From Phycisphaerales bacterium (GTDB taxonomy: Bacteria; Planctomycetota; Phycisphaerae; Phycisphaerales; UBA1924), in the NCBI GenBank assembly GCA_029213305.1, contig JARGPA010000006.1, forward strand, positions 1 to 64,000: DNA of 64,000 nucleotides. The letters run 5' to 3'. Of this stretch, positions 53,179 to 61,234 are shown piece by piece; position 1 is the first letter of the stretch, and the number at the start of each line of letters is the position of its first letter. The notes below the pieces were generated by a model that saw nothing but the letters and a program-made list of their open reading frames with translations, did not search any database and was not told where the DNA came from. The position numbers and the translations under genes are program-made.

Positions 53179-55068
53179 TTACTCACGAGCAGGAACTGGG
53201 TAAGAGACCGGAGATCGATACCCATCATGGTCATATGCTCGAACACCAAAGAGCCAATTGTCCTTTGATAGTGGGAGGGTGCCCTCGAGCACATTTCCAA
53301 CATCTTCCTTCTCATCCCAAGTCGAGGATGTGGATTCTCTCCAGACGATTTCATATCCCGCAACATCTGTTTCGGGAGATGCATCCCAGCGCAGAGTTGT
53401 ATCATTTGTAAGCTTAGCAATAAGCACACGAGCATTACTTGGAGAAGATGGAGCGTTCGCGAGATGTACAAGCACGGCGGCGTTGAGTCGAGTGACATCT
53501 GCGAGATACTCTGCATCAACATATTCGGGGCGATCACCGAACTGGACATCGTTTTCGATACGAACATCCTGATGTTGATGGTCGTAGTTCTCATACATTT
53601 CACAGAATCTGATTGCTGCAAATCCAAGTTCGTTAAACGGCGTGTGATCGCCGCCTCTTAAGAACCGATCCGGGCGAAATATAAGTCGAGGTTGGACTGT
53701 TGTTGCATGGAGTTTGCCAACATCTGCGATGTACCTTGCGAGCTGGCGTGAAGATGAGTCAGATTCTGTTCCATACAGACGGAGTCGTCGTGCTGCAGAT
53801 CCGATCTGATCATCATCAAGTGAGAGTAAGGTTGCGGGAAGTCCTTCAGAGAATACTCGAATCTCATTGCGTCCATCTTGGTCAGGTAAAACGCCTGTTG
53901 GATCTCCGACTGTATCGTTGTTGAGAACACCCACGATATTCTTACCGTCTTTGATTGCTTGTTGAGCATGGAGCCTTGCACCGAATAGGCCCTGCTCTTC
54001 GCCGCTAGTTGCCATCAAGATGATGGTTGATTCGAGTTGTTCGTGTGAAAGGACTCGTGCAAGTTCGATCAATGCTGCAACACCTGATCCATCGTCGTTG
54101 GCGCCAGGTGCATCTGATGTTGAGTCATTTGCTTGAGTTGCTCTCGAATCAAGGTGAGCAAGGACATAGTACAAACGGTTGCGGGACTCAGGATTGCTCC
54201 CCGGGATTTCGCAAATCACATTGACCACATCTACTGATTCAGTGATTCTTCTCCCGTCGGGTTCGACAGTGTGTTTATCAAAGTAAGCTCGAGGGGTAGC
54301 GTCTCCGGATTTGTTATGCCCATTGATATTCTCTTCGAACTGATTTCTGACCCATCTTCGTGCAGCACCGATCCCTCGAACATCCGAATCGGTTTCAGAT
54401 AATGTGTGTCGAGTTCCAAACCCTACAAGTCGATCGATTGTGTTTTGGATTTGCTCTGGATTGACCGCTTCAATCACTCGTCCGGGAACTTCCATCAGTG
54501 TCCTTTCAATCAACGAGACCATGCCTGGGCTCATCTTCATTGCAATAGATTCTTCGATTGCACTCTGTTTGCTCATATTGCCTTGATCCATGAGATACAA
54601 GGCGTAAATCCCAGCCGCACGGGAGCCTGATTTGCAATGGAACATCACCGGTCCATCAGATGAGTTGATGACATCGGTAAACTGATCACGCAAATCGTAT
54701 CCAAAGCTCAATCGTGTTGTTGGGATATGAGCATACTGCATGCCCAACGATTCAACGAGTTCTCGTTCGTCGAATTCGAGATTCTCCATCTCAGATTCAG
54801 AACGAGCATTCACTACAACTTGTCCGCCTGCATCCGCGAATGCGATCAGTTCATCTTGAGTCGGTTGACGATGAAATGTAATCCGCCCTGCTTGTCGTTC
54901 ATGATCACGGACTTCATCCCAACTTGGAGTTGGGTCCTCATGAATAACAACTTCATCTTCAATACTGATATGCTCAACACTGATCGTGCAACCACTTGCA
55001 CTAAGCAAGAGAAGAGCGAGTGAACCTGACACGATTGTGAGATTTGAGAAAATGCGTTTGGTGTTCAT
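53179..55068 (-). CDS. Lipoprotein: DUF442-like phosphatase domain fused to M28 peptidase and Fn3
   Basis: 629 residues. Lipoprotein signal (LLSASGC, Cys27). Residues about 50-190 resemble the DUF442/beta-lactamase-hydrolase-like phosphatase fold, with HCKSGSRAAG (C145, R150). Residues about 205-530 are an M28 aminopeptidase: AHLDSR (H305, D307), GANDDGSG (D325), SGEEQGLFGA (E357). The last 80 residues look like a fibronectin type III domain (TLRWDASPETDVAGYEIVWR). It would cleave peptides at the cell surface or in the periplasm. The cysteine domain on a secreted peptidase is unusual. Divergent from prpB. Confidence 0.82.
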   Translation of the reverse strand: MNTKRIFSNLTIVSGSLALLLLSASGCTISVEHISIEDEVVIHEDPTPSWDEVRDHERQAGRITFHRQPTQDELIAFADAGGQVVVNARSESEMENLEFDERELVESLGMQYAHIPTTRLSFGYDLRDQFTDVINSSDGPVMFHCKSGSRAAGIYALYLMDQGNMSKQSAIEESIAMKMSPGMVSLIERTLMEVPGRVIEAVNPEQIQNTIDRLVGFGTRHTLSETDSDVRGIGAARRWVRNQFEENINGHNKSGDATPRAYFDKHTVEPDGRRITESVDVVNVICEIPGSNPESRNRLYYVLAHLDSRATQANDSTSDAPGANDDGSGVAALIELARVLSHEQLESTIILMATSGEEQGLFGARLHAQQAIKDGKNIVGVLNNDTVGDPTGVLPDQDGRNEIRVFSEGLPATLLSLDDDQIGSAARRLRLYGTESDSSSRQLARYIADVGKLHATTVQPRLIFRPDRFLRGGDHTPFNELGFAAIRFCEMYENYDHQHQDVRIENDVQFGDRPEYVDAEYLADVTRLNAAVLVHLANAPSSPSNARVLIAKLTNDTTLRWDASPETDVAGYEIVWRESTSSTWDEKEDVGNVLEGTLPLSKDNWLFGVRAYDHDGYRSPVSYPVPARE

Positions 55069-55125
55069 GTTGGGATTGTACCTGTTCAGACAGAATCATG
55101 CACCCCGCAAGGCATATCATTCAAC

Positions 55126-56010
55126 ATGGTACCAAATATTCATCCAGGAACAGTCCTTCGTAAACAAATGGATAGTGGAGTTGTCGCAGCACCAGGCGCG
55201 TTTAACTCCTTAGTCGCGAGAGCCGTTGCTCAATGCGGGTTTTCTGCATGTTATGTCTCCGGGGGGGCAATGTCGGTCGCCGCCGGGGTTCCAGATGTTG
55301 GTATACTCACACTCGATCATTTTTCAAGAGTTATTCGTGAAGTTGCTGTCGGTTCAGGATTGCCTGTTATTGCCGATGCAGATACTGGATTCGGTGAAGA
55401 AGAAATGGTCCGAAGAACAGTGCTCGATTACAACCATGCAGGAGCTGCAGGATTGCATCTTGAAGATCAGGTGTTTCCAAAGCGATGTGGTCATCTGGAT
55501 GGCAAATCATTAATCTCAGTCGAGCAAGCTGTGTCAAAGATTCAATGGGCAGCAAAGGCTTCTAAAGATTGCTCAGATGGTGAGTTTATAGTTTGTGCAC
55601 GAACTGATGCAAAAGGGGTCGAAGGTTTCGACTCTGCAATCAAACGAGCTAAGGCATATGTTCAAGCGGGTGCAACAATGATTTTTCCAGAAGGGTTAGC
55701 AACCGCTGAAGAGTTCAAACTCTTTGCCCAAGCAATGGATGAACTGGGTGATCAACGCCCATACCTCCTTGCAAACATGACAGAGTTTGGTAAAACACCG
55801 ATGATCAAACTCAATGAATTCGCACAACTCGGATATGACTTGGTAATCTATCCAGTATCTACTCTTCGTATTGCGATGGGTGCTGTGACCCGTGCATTGC
55901 ATGAATTGAAGGAAACAGGTACCCTTGAAGGCCAACTCCCAAAGATGCAATCACGAAAAGATCTCTACGAGCTCATGGAATACACCCCAGGCACTCCTTG
56001 GGAGATGTAA
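55126..56010 (+). CDS. prpB: Methylisocitrate lyase
   Basis: 294 residues of the ICL/PEP mutase superfamily. Metal-binding DADTGFG (D84, D86), LHLEDQ, and the catalytic loop KRCGH (119-123) are in place; the lyase loop and the short length match PrpB rather than isocitrate lyase. It splits 2-methylisocitrate to pyruvate and succinate, the last step of the 2-methylcitrate cycle. Its stop overlaps the next start (TAATG). Divergent from the M28 lipoprotein. Confidence 0.88.
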   Translation: MVPNIHPGTVLRKQMDSGVVAAPGAFNSLVARAVAQCGFSACYVSGGAMSVAAGVPDVGILTLDHFSRVIREVAVGSGLPVIADADTGFGEEEMVRRTVLDYNHAGAAGLHLEDQVFPKRCGHLDGKSLISVEQAVSKIQWAAKASKDCSDGEFIVCARTDAKGVEGFDSAIKRAKAYVQAGATMIFPEGLATAEEFKLFAQAMDELGDQRPYLLANMTEFGKTPMIKLNEFAQLGYDLVIYPVSTLRIAMGAVTRALHELKETGTLEGQLPKMQSRKDLYELMEYTPGTPWEM

Positions 56011-56336
56011 TGTCAAAGTCCAGTTGGAGATATCACATAAAAGATGACTCAACCATCATCGAAGAGGTGGGGGTTGTAATCAAAACTTTGACAGATGATC
56101 TTGAGGGGGATCAGCACCAAAGATTCATCATCAATCTTAACTGTGATCAGACAATTTTGATCGTGCATAACATCGACCTTGTCGATCGAATCCCACTTCA
56201 CGAGGGAGATCTCGTTGAGGTGTGCGGCGTATATGAATACAACGATCGCGGCGGATTAATCCATTGGACTCATCGCGATCCTGTAGGCAATCACAAACCC
56301 GGATGGATTAAGCATGCCGGGAAGCTCTACCACTAA
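56010..56336 (+). CDS. DUF3465 protein
   Basis: 108 residues from ATG 56010, which overlaps the prpB stop (TAATG), so translation is coupled. The DUF3465 core is present: VVIKTLTDDLEGDQHQRFI, ILIVHNIDLVDRIPLHEGD, VEVCGVYEYNDRGGLIHWTH, ending PGWIKHAGKLY. The family is thought to have an OB-like beta fold; its function is unknown. No signal peptide here, so it is predicted to be cytoplasmic, although many relatives are exported. Its link to propionate metabolism is by position only. Confidence 0.82.
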   Translation: MSKSSWRYHIKDDSTIIEEVGVVIKTLTDDLEGDQHQRFIINLNCDQTILIVHNIDLVDRIPLHEGDLVEVCGVYEYNDRGGLIHWTHRDPVGNHKPGWIKHAGKLYH

Positions 56337-56375
56337 GTTATAAAGTTCTCAGTTGAGATTTCGATTTGCGATGGA

Positions 56376-57998
56376 TTATTCGAAACCATCACGAGTCTGA
56401 ATTTCAAAATCGTTTATAGAAGCAATCTCTTCAACCGATTTTTGGATCATATTGTCAAATCGAGCAACAATCGGTGCTGGATCTTCAAATGCGAGTTTGC
56501 CAAGAAGATTAAACTTGAAACTAAGGATGTCTCTGAGATCTGCTTCAGTATTTCGAGCATGCCCTGCTGGGTACATAACCATCCCTGAATCAAACTCGGT
56601 TCCATCAGTATCTTCAATGATCACCGAAGTAGGGATCCCGTCTGGGTATCGCTTGTCATAATCTTCGCCGCCGTGGAAGAACTGGATCTTGTCCATCAAT
56701 GAATGAGTGCGTTCATTTTGAATCGCATCGTTTGAATAGTCGTAGGGCTCAAGCATGAGCGATTTCCAACCAGCTTCTTGTTTGCTGAGTGCTTTTCTCA
56801 AGAGCGTTGCAACAATGTAAACCATTGAGTGATCTGCGCTTTGTCGTGTTGTTGGGTTTCGCTTAGCGGGATCGCCAATAATTCCGAATGCTGGTTCGTA
56901 TGCAGTAATCTTGATCGATTTAATCTTTGAGCCCGACTCGTCATCAAGAAGATGAGGAGCTTTGTTGAGAAGATCAAGCAGTGCTTGGAGAGCACCAGCG
57001 CTTTGATGCTCGTAGAGACCAAGTTTGAAGTGCATTCCCATAACTGCGAAATCGCTACCAGCTTTTCCAAGTACCAGATCGAACGGGGATGCATCAGCAT
57101 TCTTCACATTTGCTGAGTCGGTACCAACCTTTTCGAACATCTGCCCAGGACCTTCGAAGATTCTAAAGATCGCTTCTGGGTTGCGGAAAATATCACGAGG
57201 CCCCATGAATCCGTTCATTGAACGACGGACTGCCATGATCGCAACTTCAGTCGAAATCGCAGCACTTGCGCCTTTCGAATCAGAGAGTTGTTTACCAGCG
57301 CGGATCGCACGAAACGGAATGTAATGAGCAACAACCATTCCAATTGCGGATTCGATTTGTTCTGCGGATGCGCCGAGCATTGCTCCAAATACTGCAGCTG
57401 AACCAATCGCTCCGTGAACAACATGATCAATCTTGTAAGTCTTGAGTGAGAAGACTTCAGAGAGTCGTCCTCGAATTTCATCGAGACAAATCATCGCTTT
57501 GAGTGCACATGCGCCATCACGACCTGCGAGTTGAGCGCCTGCAATACAGACGCCGTAGAAATCGTTGTGTCCAAACTCACCTGCGGTGTGCCCGAGCTGT
57601 GGGTTGTAACCGAAGTTTGTGCCGTTGGAATCCCATTCGCGGACTGCAGACCCATTTGCAAGGATTGCTTTTTCAGGTTGAACCTGTACGTTAGAACCAA
57701 AGACGGTTGCGCCACGCTGTGTTGCTCTCCCCAAGCGATGTGTCGCATCAGTAACTGGGTACTGCAAAGCTTCATCTCGGAGAACGGTTGGTGCATTTGT
57801 TTTAAGCGCCAAAGCAGATAGTCCACAGAGGACTGCATCTGTAAAGAACATATTGGTTCTTTCAATCACACTCGCGTCAGGTTCACCACGCTTCGCAGGA
57901 TCGTCGGACAAAAAATCAATCGCATATTGGGCAATTCCAAGTGCCTGATTGGTGTTTGCTTCGAGTTTGACGTGCGTATCGCTGGCGGTGGTGGACAT
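56376..57998 (-). CDS. prpD: 2-methylcitrate dehydratase (MmgE/PrpD family)
   Basis: About 540 residues from ATG 57998, chosen for the AGGA 5 nt upstream; the open frame extends to 58172 but across the neighbouring promoter. Family blocks: QLGHTAGEFGHNDFYGVCIA, SLKTYKIDHVVHGAIGSAA, IRAGKQLSDSKGASAAISTE, PGDPAKR-like GDPAKRNPTTRQSADHS. It dehydrates 2-methylcitrate to methylaconitate. An aconitase partner (AcnD or AcnB) is not in the window. Convergent with prpB/DUF3465, divergent from the thiolase. Confidence 0.87.
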   Translation of the reverse strand: MSTTASDTHVKLEANTNQALGIAQYAIDFLSDDPAKRGEPDASVIERTNMFFTDAVLCGLSALALKTNAPTVLRDEALQYPVTDATHRLGRATQRGATVFGSNVQVQPEKAILANGSAVREWDSNGTNFGYNPQLGHTAGEFGHNDFYGVCIAGAQLAGRDGACALKAMICLDEIRGRLSEVFSLKTYKIDHVVHGAIGSAAVFGAMLGASAEQIESAIGMVVAHYIPFRAIRAGKQLSDSKGASAAISTEVAIMAVRRSMNGFMGPRDIFRNPEAIFRIFEGPGQMFEKVGTDSANVKNADASPFDLVLGKAGSDFAVMGMHFKLGLYEHQSAGALQALLDLLNKAPHLLDDESGSKIKSIKITAYEPAFGIIGDPAKRNPTTRQSADHSMVYIVATLLRKALSKQEAGWKSLMLEPYDYSNDAIQNERTHSLMDKIQFFHGGEDYDKRYPDGIPTSVIIEDTDGTEFDSGMVMYPAGHARNTEADLRDILSFKFNLLGKLAFEDPAPIVARFDNMIQKSVEEIASINDFEIQTRDGFE

Positions 57999-58175
57999 GA
58001 GCTTCCTCATCATTTGGGACTGGTGAATTAAGACTGGATCGTAGCCTCGAACCACTCCATATATACGAGTTGTGACGGGTATTTTCGTGAAACAAGGACT
58101 ACAATCCTTACCCAGATCAGGCATCCAAATAATTTGCCTGTTATCAATCACCATCTCACTGATTCGGAGCATCCC

Positions 58176-59372
58176 ATGTCCAACCAGCCTGTTATTGTCG
58201 CCGCTCGCAGAACACCTGTAGGCAAGTTCTTTGGATCACTCGCAAGAGTCGCATCCCCACAGATTGGTGCATTTGCGATAGAAGCAGCGATCGCAGACGC
58301 TCCTGCAATGAAAGATCATGTTGACGAATGCATTATGGGTTGTGTTCTTCAAGCAGGAGTAGGACAGAACCCTGCTCGTCAAGCTGGGCTCAAAGCGGGT
58401 TTACCTTCATCATTGTCTGCCAAGACCATCAATAAAGTTTGTGGTTCAGGACTCGAAGCTGTGATGATGGCTGCTCAGTCAATCAAAGCTGGAGACAACG
58501 ATTGTGTTATCGCAGGCGGCATGGAAAACATGACGGGCGCTCCACACTTCGCGCATGTTCGTTCAGGGATTAAATACGGCGCAGGATCAATGGAAGATCA
58601 CATGGCCTACGACGGACTTCGTTGTGCGTTTGAAGGTTGGCCTATGGGAAATGCTGCAGAGCACATCGCTGAAAAGTTTGGTGTCACTCGTGAAGAACAA
58701 GATCGTTTTTCTGCACAATCGCACCAAAGGGCTGCAAATGCGTGGGAATCGGGTTTCTTTGATGGTGAAGTTGTGAAACTAACCGGCGAACAACTCGGGA
58801 ATCGCAGAAACCCAGGTGCCGAAGGCGGAATCAACATCGATGAAGGTATCCGAGGAGATTCTACTGCTGAAGGACTTGCAAAGCTCCGTCCTGCTTTCAC
58901 CAAAGATGGAACCGTCACTGCAGGGAATGCATCGCAGATCTCAGACGGTGCAGCTGCAACAATCGTTATGAGCGAGTCCAAAGCGACTGAACTTGGGCTT
59001 TCACCACTTTGTAAGATTGTCTCATACAACACTTCAGGTGTTGACCCGAAGGATATCTTCGCGGCCCCAATCACAGGTATTAAGGGTGCACTTGATAAAG
59101 CTGGTTGGGCAATCGACGATGTCGATATGTACGAGATCAATGAAGCGTTCGCTGCTCAACTTCTTTGTAACATCAAAGAATTAGGGATTAGTGAAGACAA
59201 GCTCAATATCTGCGGCGGCGGCGTAGCAATCGGGCACCCAATCGGAGCTTCAGGCGCACGAGTTCTCGTTACATTGATCCATCAGCTCAAACGAACTGGT
59301 GGCAAAAAAGGCGTTGCTGCACTTTGCCTAGGAGGCGGAAATGCGGTTGCAGTGTGTATCGAAATGTGCTAA
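58176..59372 (+). CDS. Acetyl-CoA C-acetyltransferase (thiolase)
   Basis: 398 residues from ATG 58176 (GGAG 8 nt upstream). Active-site residues of type II thiolases: nucleophile in KVCGSGLEAV (C89), GGGVAIGHPIGASGAR (H354) and ALCLGGGNAVA (C384). It condenses or cleaves acetoacetyl-CoA; a role in fatty-acid, isoleucine or odd-chain degradation supplying propionyl-CoA would suit its position next to prpD. Divergent from prpD, sharing a 177-bp control region. Which of atoB, phaA or thl applies cannot be told from sequence. Confidence 0.9.
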   Translation: MSNQPVIVAARRTPVGKFFGSLARVASPQIGAFAIEAAIADAPAMKDHVDECIMGCVLQAGVGQNPARQAGLKAGLPSSLSAKTINKVCGSGLEAVMMAAQSIKAGDNDCVIAGGMENMTGAPHFAHVRSGIKYGAGSMEDHMAYDGLRCAFEGWPMGNAAEHIAEKFGVTREEQDRFSAQSHQRAANAWESGFFDGEVVKLTGEQLGNRRNPGAEGGINIDEGIRGDSTAEGLAKLRPAFTKDGTVTAGNASQISDGAAATIVMSESKATELGLSPLCKIVSYNTSGVDPKDIFAAPITGIKGALDKAGWAIDDVDMYEINEAFAAQLLCNIKELGISEDKLNICGGGVAIGHPIGASGARVLVTLIHQLKRTGGKKGVAALCLGGGNAVAVCIEMC

Positions 59373-59408
59373 TTGATCCGATTTTCGGTTCTTTCTCAGG
59401 CAATTAAT

Positions 59409-59468
59409 CTATCAAGCCGATACTCAAAGGCACCCGGTTGGGTTGTATTTGAGCTTCGGCTTTTTTAA
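59409..59468 (+). terminator. Possible terminator after the thiolase
   Basis: CTCAAA...TTTGAG brackets an inner region and is followed by AGC-TTCG-GCT and TTTTTT. The stem is weak; called from position and the T run. Confidence 0.4.
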
Positions 59469-59492
59469 TGTAATTTTCCGTAGAGATCTTCA

Positions 59493-60605
59493 ATGACAAA
59501 CGATCAATATGCGAATCCAATGCACGAAGCGTTCAGGAAGACCAAGTTCTTCGGCTCGCTTGATGGATTACGCTGTTTGTCGATCCTTGCAGTTATCTGG
59601 CACCATACCGCTGGGCATTCTTTTGATCTACCTCTGGCTGGTCGCGGGTACCACGGAGTGACTCTCTTCTTCGCGATTTCTGGTTTTTTGATTACAACAT
59701 TGCTGTTGCGTGAACGAGAAAAAATTGGAACAATCGATCTCAAGAAGTTTTACATTCGAAGATCACTCCGAATATTCCCACTGTACTACACAGTCCTTCT
59801 AATCTATATCGGGCTCGTCATGCTCATGGAGCGCGGGACAGATGCTGGGAAAGAGTTCGTAGGAAATCTTCCTGCATACTTAACGTATACATCAAACTGG
59901 TTTGTCGATCTCAAAGGCGATCGCGTTATCTTCTACTTCGCTTGGTCTCTCGCGACAGAAGAGCAGTTTTATCTTGTTTGGCCTTGGATAGAGAAATATA
60001 CAAAGTTCTGGATACCTGTGGTGTTTATGCTCGGGTTACTCGTTATCGCATATCTTGCTTCACAAGGTGCTCTAGGAATCGAAGATGGATTTGTGCTTAC
60101 TGTTCTCGAAAGTATCATGCCTGGGATTTGCCTTGGCGCAATCCTCGCTCATCTGTTGCACCATAAACGAACATTCCCGATCGTCGCTATGGTATTAGGT
60201 CACAAGGGAAGCGCTCCTTTGTTTCTTGGAGTTTTGCTCGCTTATTGTGCCCTCCCAACAATCGATAGCTGGATAGTTCATGCTCTAGGAGTTTTCGTAG
60301 TTGGTTCTTGTGTGATTCGAGAGGATCACTTCGTTGCCAAACCATTCAAGTTGTATCCAATCCGTTGGATGGGGACTGTGAGTTATGGAATGTACATGTT
60401 GCACATGCTCGCGAAAAATGGATATGAAATGGTGGCGGGCAAGATCGGAGCTGATTCTGTATTTTCTGGAATAGGAGTTAATCCAATCATCGGAGAGTTT
60501 GTTGGGACAACGATGATCGTTGTCATCATGGCAACAATCAGCTTTAAGTTCTATGAAGTGTATTTTCTGAATCTAAAAAAGCGATTTACGGCACGTAAAG
60601 CTTAA
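59493..60605 (+). CDS. Acyltransferase family 3 (OafA/YrhL-like) membrane protein
   Basis: 370 residues with about ten membrane helices. The family opening is clear: SLDGLRCLSILAVIWHHTAG with the catalytic His, FFAISGFLITTLLLREREK, FYIRRSLRIFPLYY, and later ATEEQFYLVWPW. Such enzymes move acyl groups onto surface sugars, lipids or peptidoglycan from the inner membrane. No SGNH domain is attached. Single gene; the neighbours give no hint of the acceptor. Confidence 0.88.
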   Translation: MTNDQYANPMHEAFRKTKFFGSLDGLRCLSILAVIWHHTAGHSFDLPLAGRGYHGVTLFFAISGFLITTLLLREREKIGTIDLKKFYIRRSLRIFPLYYTVLLIYIGLVMLMERGTDAGKEFVGNLPAYLTYTSNWFVDLKGDRVIFYFAWSLATEEQFYLVWPWIEKYTKFWIPVVFMLGLLVIAYLASQGALGIEDGFVLTVLESIMPGICLGAILAHLLHHKRTFPIVAMVLGHKGSAPLFLGVLLAYCALPTIDSWIVHALGVFVVGSCVIREDHFVAKPFKLYPIRWMGTVSYGMYMLHMLAKNGYEMVAGKIGADSVFSGIGVNPIIGEFVGTTMIVVIMATISFKFYEVYFLNLKKRFTARKA

Positions 60606-60707
60606 TTCCTTAAACAACCGAGAATGTAAAAAATAAGAAGTTGGCTTCATTGTGATGTTTCTTGTTCCGATATCTATTGGGAACACACTTATACAGGAGC
60701 CAATCAG

Positions 60708-61124
60708 ATGTCCTATTCACCCAATCAACTTGATCGCCTAAGTAAAAATTACCGCACAATCGCTCCGCGCCTTGGGTCGGTTGTCTCTCATTTTCTCGTC
60801 AATATCCACGAAGAACTAGCTCCATCATCAGTATGGGAACTCCCGACTGACGAGGATCATGAACGATTAGTGAGTTTAATTTCACAGATCGGTCAGAGTT
60901 TCGAAAATCCAACTCAGCTAGTTGATACAACAGACGCTGCTTCGTCGATGCTCGATGATCTTCGATTCGTTGCAGTAAAGGAATCATTTCTTACTGCGAT
61001 TGCGACAACATCAGATTATACATGGACATCACAGCTCCGTTCAGATTGGGAATCGGCATTCGATCTCGTCCCTAATATGCTTGTCTACGGGGTTCTGGGC
61101 AAGCAACATGCTCAAGTCGCTTAA
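60708..61124 (+). CDS. Globin-like protein lacking an obvious proximal histidine
   Basis: 138 residues, all-helical. The start (LDRLSKNYRTIAPRLGSVVSHFLVNIHEELAP) and the end (YTWTSQLRSDWESAFDLVPNMLVYG) follow the pattern of bacterial single-domain globins. However, the stretch that normally carries the F8 heme-ligand histidine reads LDDLRFVAVKESFLTAI, without a His, so heme binding is doubtful. It may be a globin-fold sensor or a degenerate member. GGAG precedes the ATG and a terminator follows, so it is a single transcription unit. The family call is tentative. Confidence 0.55.
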   Translation: MSYSPNQLDRLSKNYRTIAPRLGSVVSHFLVNIHEELAPSSVWELPTDEDHERLVSLISQIGQSFENPTQLVDTTDAASSMLDDLRFVAVKESFLTAIATTSDYTWTSQLRSDWESAFDLVPNMLVYGVLGKQHAQVA

Positions 61125-61145
61125 AAACTTTGATTTCTATGATCG

Positions 61146-61172
61146 ACGGGTTCCATTTGGAGCCCGTTTTTC
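61146..61172 (+). terminator. Terminator of the globin-like gene
   Basis: ACGGGTTCC-ATTT-GGAGCCCGT (one G-T pair) followed by TTTT and a second T-rich stretch. Confidence 0.85.
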
Positions 61173-61234
61173 GTTTTTGGGACGCATAGAATCAGCACGA
61201 GAATTATACGAAAATACGAAGGAATCAGATCGTC

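Noticed and set aside
53590-54640. Classic dual-specificity phosphatase active site in the M28 lipoprotein
   Set aside because: The spacing is C-x4-R (CKSGSR), not the C-x5-R of that family; the DUF442-like assignment fits better.
58607-59140. 177-codon open frame opposite the thiolase
   Set aside because: It lies wholly inside a well-conserved gene, has no homology that I recognise, and its Ser/Pro-rich product is typical of an antisense shadow.
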